DNA of 64,000 nt from Micromonospora sp. NBC_01740 (GCF_035920365.1 NZ_CP109150.1:2790001-2854000), one strand, 5' to 3'; counted from the first letter of the stretch, positions 35,601-46,013 are shown. Translations and numbers: made by a program. The notes: generated by a model from the letters alone, not told the origin.

Positions 35601-36446
35601 ATGGCCGAGCCGAGCCGGCTCGCGGAGGATCCTCAGCTCCTGCTGCTGCACGCGGCCGGTCTCGGCCGGGCGAGCTGGGACGCCGTCGTCGAACGCATCC
35701 CGGGCTTCGCCCGGACCCTCGCGATCGACCTGCCCGGCCATGGCAGCGTGCCGGGGCTCGCGTACGACCGTGACGTCGTGCCGAGGCTCGCCGAGTACGT
35801 CGCGGAGCGGATCGCGGCGCTGGGGCTGCGCAGGCCGCACGTGGTCGGGCACTCGCTCGGCGGGGTGATCGCACTCGAACTGGCGCGTCGGGTGCCCGTC
35901 GCGGCGGTGACCGCCCTGTGCAGCATCGGGTTCCGGGCGGTCTGCCACGCCTCGATGTGCGTGGTGCGGACCCACGCGATCCTGCGGATGACCGCCGCGG
36001 TGGGGCCGAGGACGCGGGGGCGGCTGCTCAACCGGGGGGTGGTCCGCAGGATGGTCATGGGCAGCGTGTCGGCCCGGCCCGCCGCCCTCCGGCCGGACGT
36101 GGCCGCCGCCGACGTGAACTCGATGATCACCAGCGACCTGTCCGCCCTGAGCCGGTACGCGGGGCTCTACTCGTTCCGCGCCGACGCCACCGACACGACG
36201 CCGGTGAACCTCGTGTGGGCCGACCAGGACCGCGTGGTCCCGTTGCGCGACGCGCTCCGGGCCCGGCGGGTGCTCCCGAGGGCGCAGCACTACGTCATCC
36301 CCGGCAGCGGTCACTTCGTCGTACGCGACGACCCGCACGGCGCCGCTGCCGTCATCCACGCCTGTCACGCCCAGGTGCTGCGGGAGAGGCAGGCCGAGAC
36401 TCGCAGAGGAGTTCGCGGAAATGTGAACCCACAGCGCGGTAATTGA
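35601..36446 (+). CDS. alpha/beta-hydrolase
   Basis: This 281-residue protein has the hydrolase fold with nucleophile Ser in VVGHSLGGVIALE, oxyanion HAAGLG, Asp in WADQDRVV and His in GSGHFVV. It lacks a signal peptide. Reaction and substrate cannot be read; a free-standing thioesterase or lactonase/peptidase in the metallophore pathway is possible. The start follows GAAAGAAACGGAG at normal distance, 45 bases after the copper ATPase stop, so it belongs to the operon. Confidence 0.88.
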   Translation: MAEPSRLAEDPQLLLLHAAGLGRASWDAVVERIPGFARTLAIDLPGHGSVPGLAYDRDVVPRLAEYVAERIAALGLRRPHVVGHSLGGVIALELARRVPVAAVTALCSIGFRAVCHASMCVVRTHAILRMTAAVGPRTRGRLLNRGVVRRMVMGSVSARPAALRPDVAAADVNSMITSDLSALSRYAGLYSFRADATDTTPVNLVWADQDRVVPLRDALRARRVLPRAQHYVIPGSGHFVVRDDPHGAAAVIHACHAQVLRERQAETRRGVRGNVNPQRGN

Positions 36447-36551
36447 GCAGGCAATTCGGCCCCGCACATCTGTCGGGGCGGGAACTGTTGACCGACCGGA
36501 CGCGACTACTGAGGTACGCGGAGCCCGGGACCACCGCTCAGAGGAGTGCGA

Positions 36552-37424
36552 ATGAAAATCACCCCGCAGGCTGGAAAGAAGTTCGGCGTGATCGTGGAGG
36601 GTTTCGACGCGGAAACCGCCTCGCCGGAGGACATCGTCGAGCTGAAGAAGGCCATCTACTCGAACAAGATCGCCGTGCTGAAGAACCAGGACCTGTCGCC
36701 GCGGCAGTTCCTGGCGCTCGGCCAGCGGCTGGGCCGGGTCGCGGAGTACTACGAGCCGGTCTACCACCACCCCGAGGTGAAGGAGGTGTTCGTCTCCTCC
36801 AACGTCAAGGAGGAGGACGGCCGCCAGATCGGGGTGCCGAAGACCGGCAAGTTCTGGCACTCGGACTACCAGTTCATGCCACGTCCGTTCGACATCACCA
36901 TGATCTACCCGCAGGTCGTGCCGTCGAAGAACCGGGGCACCTACTTCATCAACCTGGCGACCGCCTACGAGCAGCTCTCCGAGGAGCTGAAGCTGGCCGT
37001 CAAGGACAAGACGGCGACGCACAGCGTGCTGCGGTACTTCAAGATCCGGCCGACCGACGTCTACCGGCCGATCTCGGAGATCATCGACGAGGTCAACGCG
37101 AAGACCCCGCCGGTGACGAGCCCGCTCGCGTTCCCGCACCCGCACACGGACGAGACCCTGCTCTACCTGAGCGAGGGCTTCACGCTGTCGGTGCAGGACG
37201 CGGACGGCAACGACCGGCCGGAGCTGCTGACCGAGCTGCTCACGGCCACCGGCCAGCTCGACCGCACCTACGAGCACGAGAACATCCACCTCCAGACGTT
37301 CGAGAAGGGCGACATGCTCCTCTGGGACAACCAGAGCCTGGTCCACCGGGCGCTGCACACCGCGACGCCGGAGCCGGCCGTGTCCTACCGCGTCACCGTC
37401 TACGACGACGTGGACGCCGCCTAG
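36552..37424 (+). CDS. ScoE-like non-heme iron oxidase, isonitrile-forming
   Basis: About 290 residues of TauD fold are very close in motif order to ScoE/Rv0097, which oxidatively decarboxylates an N-carboxymethyl-3-aminoacid to an isonitrile using Fe(II), 2-oxoglutarate and O2. The facial triad is H103, D105 ([10 protein letters not shown]) and H265 (LVHRALH). Residues I recall as special to ScoE have counterparts: the YYEP pair at Y67/Y68, K164 in YFKIRP, H269 and R280. That separates it from taurine dioxygenases. The ATG at 36552 follows AGAGGAG. The carrier protein and NRPS that follow match the ScoB/ScoA positions of isonitrile-lipopeptide clusters. Confidence 0.9.
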   Translation: MKITPQAGKKFGVIVEGFDAETASPEDIVELKKAIYSNKIAVLKNQDLSPRQFLALGQRLGRVAEYYEPVYHHPEVKEVFVSSNVKEEDGRQIGVPKTGKFWHSDYQFMPRPFDITMIYPQVVPSKNRGTYFINLATAYEQLSEELKLAVKDKTATHSVLRYFKIRPTDVYRPISEIIDEVNAKTPPVTSPLAFPHPHTDETLLYLSEGFTLSVQDADGNDRPELLTELLTATGQLDRTYEHENIHLQTFEKGDMLLWDNQSLVHRALHTATPEPAVSYRVTVYDDVDAA

Positions 37425-37447
37425 TCCCGCACGGACGTTCGATCCGC

Positions 37448-37483
37448 GGTGGGATCCGACGGCGTCGACCGTCGGATCCCACC
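37448..37483 (+). terminator. 15-bp perfect hairpin inside the isonitrile operon
   Basis: GGTGGGATCCGACGG pairs perfectly with CCGTCGGATCCCACC around a 6-base loop. It starts 24 bases after the ScoE-like stop and ends 34 bases before the carrier protein start. It may partially terminate, or stabilise the upstream message. It would lower NRPS relative to oxidase expression. Confidence 0.6.
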
Positions 37484-37517
37484 GGTGTCCACATCGCACG
37501 AGGTCGAGAGGCATGAC

Positions 37518-37754
37518 GTGGCAGGTCAGTTGACGGCGGCGAGGATCAGGGCGGACGTCGCCGAGATGCTCCACCGTCGCCCGGACGAAAGTTTCGACGC
37601 GGAGGATCTGTTCGACTGCGGCCTGGACTCGGTGCGGCTGATGACGCTCATCGAGCGGTGGCGCGACGCCGGCGCCGAAGTCAGCTTCGTCGACCTGGCC
37701 GAGCGGCCGACGGTGGAGCACTGGGTGAAGCTGCTGGTGGGCGGCGATGGCTGA
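37518..37754 (+). CDS. free-standing acyl/aryl carrier protein (ScoB-like)
   Basis: About 78 residues form a helical carrier domain with the phosphopantetheine Ser in [16 protein letters not shown] and a downstream [17 protein letters not shown] helix, closest in feel to the aryl carrier end of isochorismatase-fused proteins and to ScoB-type carriers. It would hold the acyl chain while the ligase, the Michael-adding FcoT-like enzyme and the ScoE-like oxidase act. The GTG at 37518 is preferred; a GTG at 37485 would lengthen the protein. It overlaps the NRPS start by 8 bases. Confidence 0.88.
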   Translation: MAGQLTAARIRADVAEMLHRRPDESFDAEDLFDCGLDSVRLMTLIERWRDAGAEVSFVDLAERPTVEHWVKLLVGGDG

Positions 37755-40700
37755 GCCGCTGCCGCTGGGCGCGGCCCAGGAGGGCATCTGGACCGGTCAG
37801 CAGTTCGACCCGGACAGCCCTGCCTTCAACACCGCCGAGTACGTGGAGATCCGCGGCCCGGTCGACGCGCGGCTGCTGGAGGCGGCCGTGCGCGGGGCCG
37901 TCGGCGAGGCCGAGGCGCTGAACGTGGTGTTCGAGGAGGACGCCGACGGACGCCCGTGGCAACGTCCCCGCGACGACGGGTCGTGGCCGCTGCACACCAT
38001 CGACACCAGTGCCGAGGCGGATCCGCTCGCCGCCGCGACGGCCTGGATGCGCGCGGACCTCGACACCCCCGTCGACCTGCGCAAGGACCCGCTGTTCCGG
38101 CAGGCGTTCCTCCGGCTCGGCCCGGACCACCTCCTGTGGTACCAGCGCGTGCACCACATCGCCCTGGACGGATACGGGCTGTCCCTGGTCGCCCGCCGGG
38201 TCGCCGAGCTCTACACCGCCCTCGTCGAGGGCCGGGACCCCCCGCCCCGGACGTTCGGGGCGCTGGCCGCCGTGGTCGACGAGGACCGGGCCTACGCCGA
38301 CTCGGACAGGTACGCCGCCGCCCGCGAGCACTGGACGTCCCGGGCGCAGGGCAGGCCGGCGCCGGTGGTGCTCGCCCGCCGCACCGGGAAGCTGGCGCGG
38401 ACGGTGCTGCGCGCCACGGCGGACCTCGACACCGCCGGCATCGACGCGTTGAAGGCGGTCGCGAAGGCCACCGGAACCACGTGGAGCGAGACCGTCATCG
38501 CGGCCTTCGCGGCGTACCTGCACCGGATGACCGGCGCGGACGAGCTGACGCTCGCGCTGCCGGTCATGTCGCGGCTCGGTTCGGTGTCGCTGCGGGTGCC
38601 GTGCATGGTCACCAACGTCGTGCCGCTGTGGGTCCGCGTCGAGCCCACCGCCACGCTGGCCAGCCTCACCGGGCAGGTCGCGGCGGAGCTGCGGGCCGGG
38701 CGCCCGCACCTGCGCTACCGCTACGAGCAACTGCGCCGCGACCTGCGGATGGTCGCCAGCGAGCGCAAGCTGTTCGGCCCGTCGGTCAACATCATGCCGT
38801 TCGACTACGGCCTGCGCTTCGCCGGGCACCGGGGCGTCGTGCACAACGTCAGCGCCGGGCTCGTCGAGGACCTGGTGGTCCACGTGTACGACCGGGCGGA
38901 CGGCAGCGGGCTGCGCATCGTCCTCGACGCCAACCCGAACTGCTACGACGACGAGGAGCTCACCGGTCACCTGACCCGGTTCCTGGCCTTCCTGCGCCGC
39001 GTGACCGACGCCGCCGACACCCCGGTCGCCGACGTCGACCTGCTCCTCGACGGCGAGCGCCGGCTCCTCCTGGAGGAGTGGAACGACACGGCTCGGCCCC
39101 TGCCGGCGGTGACCGTACCCGCGCTGTTCGCGGCACAGGCCGCCGCGACGCCGGACCGTACGGCGCTGGTGGCCGGCGACGCCACGCTGACCTTCGCCGA
39201 ACTCGACCGCCGCGCCGACCGCCTCGCCCACCTGCTCGTCGCCCGGGGGGCCGGCCCCGACCGGCACGTGGGGCTCCTGCTGCCCCGCACCTCCGAGGCG
39301 ATCGTGGCGCTGCTCGCCGTGCTCAAGGCCGGCGCCGCGTACGTGCCCGTCGACCCGGACCTGCCCGCCCGGCGGGTCGCGGCGATGCTCGCCGACAGCG
39401 CGCCGGTCGTGCTGCTCGCCACCGGGGCGCTGTGGGCCGGGCACCGGCAGTCGGAGGTCCCGGTCCTGCTCGTGGACGCCCCCGCGACCGTCGCGGAGCT
39501 GGCCGAGGCGCCCGACGCGCCCGTACCGGACACCGGCCTCGCGCCGGAGCACGCGGCCTGCCTCATCTACACGTCCGGCTCCACCGGCGTGCCGAAGGGC
39601 GTCGTGGTCGAGCACCGTGGTCTGGTCAACCTCTTCCACCACCACCGCGACACGATGATCCGGCCGGCGGCCGCCGGCCGGGTGTGCCGGGCCGCGCTGT
39701 CCGCGTCGCTGTCGTTCGACACGTCGTGGGAGGGCCTGCTGTGGCTGCTCGACGGCCACGAGCTGCACTTCGTCGACGACGACCGGCGTCGGGACCCCGC
39801 CGCGATGCTCGACTACGTCGACCGGCACGAGATCGACTTCATGGACATCACCCCCACGTACGCCGAGGAGTTGGTGGCGAACGGCTTCCTCGACGCCGGC
39901 CGGCACCGGCCCGCCGTGCTCGCGCTCGGCGGCGAGGCCACCGGCCCCGCGCTCTGGACGGCCCTGCGCGACGCCGGCACGACCGTCTACAACCTGTACG
40001 GCCCCACCGAGTGCACCGTCGACACCCTCTGGTGCCGGCTCTCCGAGAGCGCCGACCCGATCGTGGGCAGGCCGCTGACCAACACCAGGGCGTACGTGCT
40101 GGACCCGGCGCGCGGGCTCGTGCCGCCGGGCACGGTGGGCGAGCTGTACTTCGCCGGGGCGCCGGTCGCCCGCGGCTACCACGACCGTCCGGAGCAGACC
40201 GCGGAGCGGTTCGTGAAGGATCCCTTCGGGCCCCCGGGCAGCCGGATGTACCGCACCGGCGACCTCGCCCGCTGGCGGCGCGACGGCACCCTGGAGTTCC
40301 TCGGCCGCGCGGACGACCAGGTCAAGATCCGGGGCTTCCGCATCGAGCCGGGGGAGATCGAGGCGGTCCTGCTGGCCCACCCCGCGGTCGCCCAGGCGGC
40401 GGTGGTGCCCCGCGAGGACGCGCCCGGTCAGGTGCGGCTCGTCGGCTACGTCGTGCCGGTGGGCGACGCCGCGCCGGAGCCCGCCGCGCTGCGGCAGTTC
40501 GTGGCGGAGCGGCTGCCCGACTACATGGTGCCGCCCGCGTTCGTCGCGCTGGAGGCGATCCCGCGTACCACGAACGGCAAGCTCGACCGCGCGGCGCTGC
40601 CCGCGCCGGACCTGACCGCGACCGTCGGCGGCCGCGCGCCCCGCGACCACCGCGAGGCGGTCCTGTGCGGTCTCTTCGCCGACCTGCTCGGCCTGCCGGA

Positions 40701-41577
40701 GGTCGGCATCGACGACGACTTCTTCTCGCTCGGCGGGCACTCCCTGCTCGTCGCCCGGCTGATGGGCCGGGTACGCGCCGAGTTCGGCGTGGAGATCAGC
40801 ATCCGGACGGTGTTCGAGGCGCCGACCGTCGCGAAGCTCGCGCCGGCGCTCGCCACGGACACCGCCGGCGGCTCGACGGAGGTGCTGCTCCCGCTGCGGA
40901 CGCGGGGGAGCGGGCCGCCGCTGTTCTGCGTCGCGCCGGCGACCGGGCTGGCGTGGTCGTACGCCGCGCTGCTGGCGAGCCTGCCCGACCGCCCGGTGTA
41001 CGGACTCCAGTCGGTCGCCGCCGCCGGGTGCGCGAGCGTCGCCGACCTGGCCGCCGACCATGTGCGGCGCATCCGTGAGATCCAGCCCGCCGGGCCCTAC
41101 CACCTGCTCGGCGCCTCGTTCGGCGGCCTGGTGGCCCACGAGATGGCCACGCAGCTCGCGGAGGCCGGCGAGGCGGTGGCCCTGCTCGCGCTGCTCGACT
41201 CGTATCCGGTGCCGGCCGCCTGGCGGGAGCTGCCGCCGCCCGCCGAGCACGACGCCGCCGCCGCCGTACTCGGCCAGGCCGTGCTCGGCGGCCTCGACGA
41301 GGCGCAGCGTCGCCTCGCGTACGACGCCTTCGCGCGCAACTCGCGGCTCGCCGCCGGCTGGACGCCCCGGCGCCTCGGCGGCGACGTGCTGGTCGTCGAG
41401 GCGACCGAGGGCAAGACACCGGACTGGCCCGGCCCGCGGAGCTGGGAGCCACACGTCGACGGGCGCATCGACGTGCACCGGCTGGACTGCACCCACGACG
41501 GCATGCTCGCCGCCGGTCCCCTGGCGCGGGTCGGCGCCGTACTCGCACCTGTCGGCGATCATCGGAGGGCAACATGA
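37747..41577 (+). CDS. NRPS, condensation - adenylation - carrier - thioesterase (ScoA/EntF-like)
   Basis: The 1276-residue single module has C at about 1-430 (HHIALDG active site), A at about 445-950 ([43 protein letters not shown]), carrier at about 965-1040 (GGHSLL) and TE at about 1055-1276 (GASFGG). My reading of the pocket (D235, T236, E239, D278, and so on) gives an acidic lining that suits Lys or Orn, like ScoA/Rv0101; this is approximate. ScoA ends in a reductase whereas this one ends in a TE, so release is by hydrolysis, oligomerisation or cyclisation. The C domain should accept the isonitrile acyl chain from the carrier just upstream. Confidence 0.93.
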   Translation: MAEPLPLGAAQEGIWTGQQFDPDSPAFNTAEYVEIRGPVDARLLEAAVRGAVGEAEALNVVFEEDADGRPWQRPRDDGSWPLHTIDTSAEADPLAAATAWMRADLDTPVDLRKDPLFRQAFLRLGPDHLLWYQRVHHIALDGYGLSLVARRVAELYTALVEGRDPPPRTFGALAAVVDEDRAYADSDRYAAAREHWTSRAQGRPAPVVLARRTGKLARTVLRATADLDTAGIDALKAVAKATGTTWSETVIAAFAAYLHRMTGADELTLALPVMSRLGSVSLRVPCMVTNVVPLWVRVEPTATLASLTGQVAAELRAGRPHLRYRYEQLRRDLRMVASERKLFGPSVNIMPFDYGLRFAGHRGVVHNVSAGLVEDLVVHVYDRADGSGLRIVLDANPNCYDDEELTGHLTRFLAFLRRVTDAADTPVADVDLLLDGERRLLLEEWNDTARPLPAVTVPALFAAQAAATPDRTALVAGDATLTFAELDRRADRLAHLLVARGAGPDRHVGLLLPRTSEAIVALLAVLKAGAAYVPVDPDLPARRVAAMLADSAPVVLLATGALWAGHRQSEVPVLLVDAPATVAELAEAPDAPVPDTGLAPEHAACLIYTSGSTGVPKGVVVEHRGLVNLFHHHRDTMIRPAAAGRVCRAALSASLSFDTSWEGLLWLLDGHELHFVDDDRRRDPAAMLDYVDRHEIDFMDITPTYAEELVANGFLDAGRHRPAVLALGGEATGPALWTALRDAGTTVYNLYGPTECTVDTLWCRLSESADPIVGRPLTNTRAYVLDPARGLVPPGTVGELYFAGAPVARGYHDRPEQTAERFVKDPFGPPGSRMYRTGDLARWRRDGTLEFLGRADDQVKIRGFRIEPGEIEAVLLAHPAVAQAAVVPREDAPGQVRLVGYVVPVGDAAPEPAALRQFVAERLPDYMVPPAFVALEAIPRTTNGKLDRAALPAPDLTATVGGRAPRDHREAVLCGLFADLLGLPEVGIDDDFFSLGGHSLLVARLMGRVRAEFGVEISIRTVFEAPTVAKLAPALATDTAGGSTEVLLPLRTRGSGPPLFCVAPATGLAWSYAALLASLPDRPVYGLQSVAAAGCASVADLAADHVRRIREIQPAGPYHLLGASFGGLVAHEMATQLAEAGEAVALLALLDSYPVPAAWRELPPPAEHDAAAAVLGQAVLGGLDEAQRRLAYDAFARNSRLAAGWTPRRLGGDVLVVEATEGKTPDWPGPRSWEPHVDGRIDVHRLDCTHDGMLAAGPLARVGAVLAPVGDHRRAT

Positions 41578-43055
41578 GCGAACGGCGTGAGTGGCTCGGA
41601 CTCGGCGCGGTTCTCGCCGCGACGTTCATGACCCAGGTGGACGGCTTCGTCGTCAACGTGGCCAGCCCGTCCATCCAGCGCGACCTCGACGCGGGCTTCG
41701 ACCAGATCCAGTTCGTCGGCGCCGCGTACGTGATCGCCTTCGGGGCCCTGATGGTCACCGGCGCGCGGCTCGGCGACCGGATGGGCCACCGCACGGTGTT
41801 CCTCTGGGGCGTCGCCGGCTTCACGGTGACCTCGTTGCTGTGCGGCATCGCGCCGGACGCCGACCTGCTCATCGTGGCCCGCTTCCTGCAGGGCGCCACG
41901 GCGGCGTTCATGGCACCCCAGGTGCTCGCGATCATCCGGGCCACGATGCAGGACCCGGAGCGGCTGGCGAGGGCCATCAGCGTCTACGGCGTGGTCATCG
42001 GCCTGGGCGTGATCAGCGGCATCGCGGGCGGCGGTCTCATCGTCGAGGCCGACCTCTTCGGCCTCGGCTGGCGGCCGGCGCTGCTCGTCAACGTGCCCGT
42101 CGGGATCGCGATCCTGGCGTTGGGCGGGATCCTGCCGCGTACCGTGCCGAAGGCGCCGCACCGCCTCGACCTCGCGGGCGCGGCGCTCACCATCGTGGCG
42201 GCGCCGGCCCTGCTCGTGCCCCTGGTCTTCGGGACGGACGGCTCGCCGTGGCTGTGGCTCGGCGTGCCGCTCGCCCTCGTCCTGGCCGTCGTGCTGGTGC
42301 GCCAGCAGCGGCGCCTGCATCGCGAGGGCGGCGAGCCGCTGTTCCCGCCGCGGGTCGTCACCGCCCCCGGGATGCGGCTGTCCCTGGTGACCGTGCTGGC
42401 GCTGTTCGCCACGAACTCGGGGCTCTTCCTCGTGTTCACCTACTACCTGCAGACGGGGCTGCGCTTCACGCCGCTCACGGCGGCGCTGATGTTCGTACCG
42501 CTCGGGATCGGCTTCTCGCTGGGCTCCGCGGCGAGCCGCCGGGTGGCACGCCTGGTCTCGGCGCCGACCCCGGCCGTGGGCTGCGGCCTGCTCGCCGCCG
42601 TCCTGCTGGCCAGCGCGGCCGTCGTCCAGGCGCCCGAGTCCGCGCAGGCGCCCATGCTCGTCGCGGTGGTCACGCTGGCCGGTTTCGGGCAGGGCCTGGT
42701 CGTCTCACCCCTGGTGGCCGGGATCCTCGGCCGGGTCAGGCCCGCCGAGGCGGGCGCGGCGTCCGGCATGGCGACCACCGTGACGCAGTTCGGCCTGGCG
42801 CTCGGGGTCGCGGTCGCGGGGGTCTGCTACCGCACCGTGCTCGGCGCGACGCCCGGCGACCCCGACGTGCCCTTCGCCGACCACGCGACGGCCTTCGCGG
42901 TCACCGCGCTCCTGCTCGCGGCCTCCGCGATCTGCGCCGGCCTGGTCAGTGTCCGTCTGCACCACCTGCCCAAGCCCGCGGCCGCGGCAGCGGAACCGGA
43001 AGAGGCGGCGGCGCCGTCGCCTGTCGCCACGTCAACTGCTCGGAGGACCGGATGA
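41574..43055 (+). CDS. MFS exporter, DHA2 type, probable metallophore exporter
   Basis: The 493-residue protein has 14 predicted membrane segments with the DHA2 signature [19 protein letters not shown] in TM1, motif [12 protein letters not shown], and [18 protein letters not shown]. The C-terminal tail is Ala/Pro-rich. Export of the finished NRPS product is the likely role. Start and stop overlap both neighbours by 4 bases (NRPS before, binding protein after), so expression is coupled to synthesis and uptake. Confidence 0.92.
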   Translation: MSERREWLGLGAVLAATFMTQVDGFVVNVASPSIQRDLDAGFDQIQFVGAAYVIAFGALMVTGARLGDRMGHRTVFLWGVAGFTVTSLLCGIAPDADLLIVARFLQGATAAFMAPQVLAIIRATMQDPERLARAISVYGVVIGLGVISGIAGGGLIVEADLFGLGWRPALLVNVPVGIAILALGGILPRTVPKAPHRLDLAGAALTIVAAPALLVPLVFGTDGSPWLWLGVPLALVLAVVLVRQQRRLHREGGEPLFPPRVVTAPGMRLSLVTVLALFATNSGLFLVFTYYLQTGLRFTPLTAALMFVPLGIGFSLGSAASRRVARLVSAPTPAVGCGLLAAVLLASAAVVQAPESAQAPMLVAVVTLAGFGQGLVVSPLVAGILGRVRPAEAGAASGMATTVTQFGLALGVAVAGVCYRTVLGATPGDPDVPFADHATAFAVTALLLAASAICAGLVSVRLHHLPKPAAAAAEPEEAAAPSPVATSTARRTG

Positions 43056-44080
43056 AACTCAAGCGACTCCCCCTCGCGGCGGCCGTCGCCGCCCTGCTTC
43101 TCACGACGGCATGCTCGACGGCCAAGAGCGAGGCCGGCCAGTCGAACGACCCGCCGAAGGCGGGCTACCCGGTGACGATCAGCAACTGCGGCAAGAAGTA
43201 CACCTACCAGCAGGCGCCGAGCCGCGTGGTCGTGATGAACGGCGGGTCGGTCGCGGAGGTCTCCGCGCTGCTGGAACTCGGCGTCGCCGACCGGATCGTC
43301 GCCAACGCGCAGTCCTACGGCGCCTCCGAGGTCGACGGCCGGGTCGACGCGATCAAGAAGCTGCCGACGGGCAACATCAAGCTCAACGACATGTCGGACA
43401 TCCCGCGCGAGGCCATGATCGGGCTGACGCCCGACTTCGTGATCTCCACGTACGACGGCGGCTTCCGCGCCGAGGCGGGCTTCGCCACCCGCGACGACCT
43501 CGCGGCCGTGGGGGCCAACACGTACGCCCCGAAGAGCTCGTGCGGTGAGGTCGGCACGGTCTCCGGCACGCCGACCGTCGAGGACAGCTACGCGCTGCTG
43601 CGCGACCTCGGGGCCATCTTCGGGGTGTCCGAGCGCGCCGAGAAGATCATCGCCGACTCGAAGGCGCGCATCGCCGAGGTCGGGACGAAGACCGCGAGCC
43701 TGCCGAAGCAGAAGGTCATGCTGATCATCCCCGGCATGGCGATGGGTGGGGAGTTCAGCTCGGTCGGCGGCAACGGGATCTGGAACGACATCATGGCCAA
43801 GTCGGGTGCGGTGAACGCCTTCGAGGGCGCCACCGACCAGATGTTCGCCAACCTCTCCCGCGAACAGGTCGCCAAGGCCGACGTGGACGTCCTGCTCGTC
43901 GTGAACTACATGTCGAAGGATCCGGACGCGGACGCGAAGAAGCTGCTCGCCCAGTTCCCGCAGTGGGACGCGGCGAAGAACAACCGCTACGTCGTGTTGT
44001 CCGACTCGATCTACCTCGGCCCCAGCAACCACCTCGCGGTCGCCAAGATCGCGCAGGCCGCGCACCCCGAGGCGTTCTGA
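43052..44080 (+). CDS. ABC importer substrate-binding lipoprotein, FecB/siderophore type
   Basis: The 342-residue protein has a lipoprotein signal ([21 protein letters not shown], lipidated Cys21) and the helical-backbone binding fold: RVVVMNGGSVAEVSALLELGVADRIV, DFVISTYDGGF, and a second lobe with VLLVVNYM. Members bind ferric siderophores, B12 or heme, and metallophores in general. The next two genes supply permease and ATPase. It should recapture the metal-loaded product of the NRPS on the outer face of the membrane. Confidence 0.92.
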   Translation: MKLKRLPLAAAVAALLLTTACSTAKSEAGQSNDPPKAGYPVTISNCGKKYTYQQAPSRVVVMNGGSVAEVSALLELGVADRIVANAQSYGASEVDGRVDAIKKLPTGNIKLNDMSDIPREAMIGLTPDFVISTYDGGFRAEAGFATRDDLAAVGANTYAPKSSCGEVGTVSGTPTVEDSYALLRDLGAIFGVSERAEKIIADSKARIAEVGTKTASLPKQKVMLIIPGMAMGGEFSSVGGNGIWNDIMAKSGAVNAFEGATDQMFANLSREQVAKADVDVLLVVNYMSKDPDADAKKLLAQFPQWDAAKNNRYVVLSDSIYLGPSNHLAVAKIAQAAHPEAF

Positions 44081-44085
44081 GCGCC

Positions 44086-45186
44086 ATGACCACCTTGTCG
44101 CGTTCCACCAACGGCCGGGTGTCGGCCGCGCCGAAGCGCCACGCCACCCGGCCGGCCCCCCTGCACGGCGCGCCCCTGCCGCTGTGCCTGCTCGTGCTCG
44201 GCGTACTGCTGGTCGTCCTGATCCTCGTCGCGGCGGCCGTCGGCTCGGTGCCGGTCTCCATCGGCGACACCGGCCGGATCGTCTGGGCGCACCTGACCGG
44301 GGCGACCCCCGCCGTGGACCCGGCCCACGACCAGATCGTCTGGACCTTCCGGATCCCACGGGTGCTGCTGGCCGCGCTGTGCGGCGCCGGGCTCGCGGTA
44401 GCGGGCGTCGTGCTGCAGGCCCTCGTGGCCAACCCGCTCGCCGACCCCTTCATCCTCGGGGTGTCGGCGGGCGGCTCGGTCGGCGCCGTCACCGTGATGG
44501 CGCTGGGCGCCGGCGCGGCCGGCGGACTCGGGGTGTCGGGCGCGGCGTTCGTCGGCGCGATGCTGGCGGTGGCGCTGGTCTTCACCCTCGGGCAGCAACA
44601 CGGCCGGCTCAACCCGGTCCGGCTCGTACTCGCGGGGGTCGCGATCAGCTACGTGTTCACCTCGATCACGAGCCTGCTCCAGTTGCAGACGACGCCCAAC
44701 AACATGCGCCAGATCATGTTCTGGCTGCTCGGCAGCGTCGCGGGCGCCCGCTGGGAGCAACTCCAGGTCGCGGGCGTGGTCGTCCTCGCGGTGACCGTGC
44801 TGCTGACCATGTACGCCCGGCAGTTCAACGCGCTCGTCACCGGCGACGAGTCGGCGACCGCCCTCGGGATCGACGTCAAGCGGCTGCGGATCGTGTCGAT
44901 CGTCCTGACGTCGCTGCTCGCGGGCGTGCTCATCGCCGTGGCCGGCGGCATCGGCTTCGTCGGGCTGATGGTGCCCCACCTGGTGCGGCTCGCGTTCGGC
45001 GTGGACCACCGCCGGGTGCTGCCCCTCGCGGCCCTCGTCGGCGCGGTCTACCTCGTGATCGTCGACCTGCTGTGCCGGACGGTCGACCCGCCGAACGAGT
45101 TGCCCCTCAACATCCTGACCGCCCTCTTCGGCGCACCGTTCTTCATCTGGCTGATGCGCCGGGATAGGAGCCTGTCCCACTCATGA
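44086..45186 (+). CDS. ABC importer permease, FecCD family
   Basis: This 366-residue protein with nine or ten hydrophobic segments has the FecCD blocks RIPRVLLAALCGAGLAVAGVVLQALVANPLADP, LGVSAGGSVGA, and the ATPase-contact loop GGIGFVGLMVPHLVRL. It forms the channel for the lipoprotein-bound metal complex. Only one permease gene is present, so a homodimer is expected. The ATG at 44086 lies 5 bases after the lipoprotein stop, and the 3' end overlaps the ATPase gene. Confidence 0.93.
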   Translation: MTTLSRSTNGRVSAAPKRHATRPAPLHGAPLPLCLLVLGVLLVVLILVAAAVGSVPVSIGDTGRIVWAHLTGATPAVDPAHDQIVWTFRIPRVLLAALCGAGLAVAGVVLQALVANPLADPFILGVSAGGSVGAVTVMALGAGAAGGLGVSGAAFVGAMLAVALVFTLGQQHGRLNPVRLVLAGVAISYVFTSITSLLQLQTTPNNMRQIMFWLLGSVAGARWEQLQVAGVVVLAVTVLLTMYARQFNALVTGDESATALGIDVKRLRIVSIVLTSLLAGVLIAVAGGIGFVGLMVPHLVRLAFGVDHRRVLPLAALVGAVYLVIVDLLCRTVDPPNELPLNILTALFGAPFFIWLMRRDRSLSHS

Positions 45187-45962
45187 AGCTTCAGGTGCAG
45201 CAGGTGTGCGTCTCCATCGGTGGTACGCCGATCCTCCGCGACGTCAGCATGGAGGTCGCGCCCGGCGAGGTCGTCGGCCTGATCGGCCCCAACGGCAGCG
45301 GCAAGTCCACGCTCCTGCGGACCATCTACCGGTCGGTCCGGCCCGCCGGCGGGCAGGTGCTGCTCGGCGACGAGGACGTCTGGTCGCTGTCGGCGCGGGC
45401 GGCCGCGCGGCGGACCGCCGCCGTCTTGCAGAACAGCCCCACCCCGCCGGGCCTGACCGTGCGGGAGGTCGCCGCGCTGGGCCGGACCCCGCACAAGGGG
45501 GTGTTCGACCGCGAGACGGCCGACGACAACGACATCGTCGCCGACGCGCTGGAGCGCACCGGCATGCTGGGGCACGCGGACCGGATCTACGGCTCGCTGT
45601 CCGGCGGTGAGCGGCAGCGGGTGCTGCTCGCCCGGGCGCTGGCCCAGCAGCCGCAGCTCCTGGTGCTCGACGAGCCGACCAACCACCTGGACATCCGGGC
45701 CCGGTTCGAGCTGTTGGAACTGGTGCACACGCTGGCCGTCACCACGCTGGCGGTGCTGCACGACCTGGACCTCGCGGTGCGCAGCTGCGACCGCCTCGTC
45801 GTGCTGGACCGCGGGGAGGTGGTCGCGTCGGGGCCGGTGCTGGAGGCGCTCACGCCCCAGGTGCTGTCCGGGGTCTTCGGGGTCACCGCCGAGACGGAAC
45901 GTCACGAGGACGGGGTCGTCCGCGTCACGTACGGCGCCCGGCCGCTGGCCAAGACGGGCTGA
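45183..45962 (+). CDS. ABC importer ATPase, FecE/siderophore type
   Basis: The 259-residue protein has Walker A GPNGSGKST, signature LSGGERQRVLLARAL, Walker B LLVLDEPTNHLD, D-loop and switch His in LAVLHDLDLA. It powers the FecCD permease encoded upstream (4-base overlap). It is the last gene of the metallophore operon; a strong palindromic hairpin follows its stop. Confidence 0.95.
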   Translation: MKLQVQQVCVSIGGTPILRDVSMEVAPGEVVGLIGPNGSGKSTLLRTIYRSVRPAGGQVLLGDEDVWSLSARAAARRTAAVLQNSPTPPGLTVREVAALGRTPHKGVFDRETADDNDIVADALERTGMLGHADRIYGSLSGGERQRVLLARALAQQPQLLVLDEPTNHLDIRARFELLELVHTLAVTTLAVLHDLDLAVRSCDRLVVLDRGEVVASGPVLEALTPQVLSGVFGVTAETERHEDGVVRVTYGARPLAKTG

Positions 45963-45983
45963 GCCGGGTGCGGCGGACGTGCC

Positions 45984-46013
45984 CGCCGCCCGGCCGGATC
46001 CGGCCGGGCGGCG
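45984..46013 (+). terminator. palindromic terminator of the metallophore operon
   Basis: A perfect self-complementary 30-base run, centred at GGATCC between 45998 and 45999, begins 22 bases after the ATPase stop. It folds into a very GC-rich stem with a minimal loop. Confidence 0.7.

Noticed and set aside
36552..37424. Taurine dioxygenase (TauD) for sulfonate use
   Set aside because: No sulfonate transport genes nearby, and the YYEP, K164, H269 and R280 pattern together with the carrier and NRPS context fits ScoE better.
33390..37787. Very long minus-strand open frame opposite the ATPase-to-carrier genes
   Set aside because: Pro/Arg/Gly/His-rich product with no domain, antisense to well-supported genes; long shadow frames are expected at this GC content. 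The same applies to minus frames at 5929-9138, 9331-12261, 13825-16737, 21286-25497 and 58679-62248.
37747..45962. Ordinary enterobactin-like catechol siderophore cluster
   Set aside because: EntF-like NRPS and Fec-type importer invite this, but no isochorismate or 2,3-dihydroxybenzoate genes (EntA/B/C/E) are visible, and the ScoE-like gene precedes the carrier directly.
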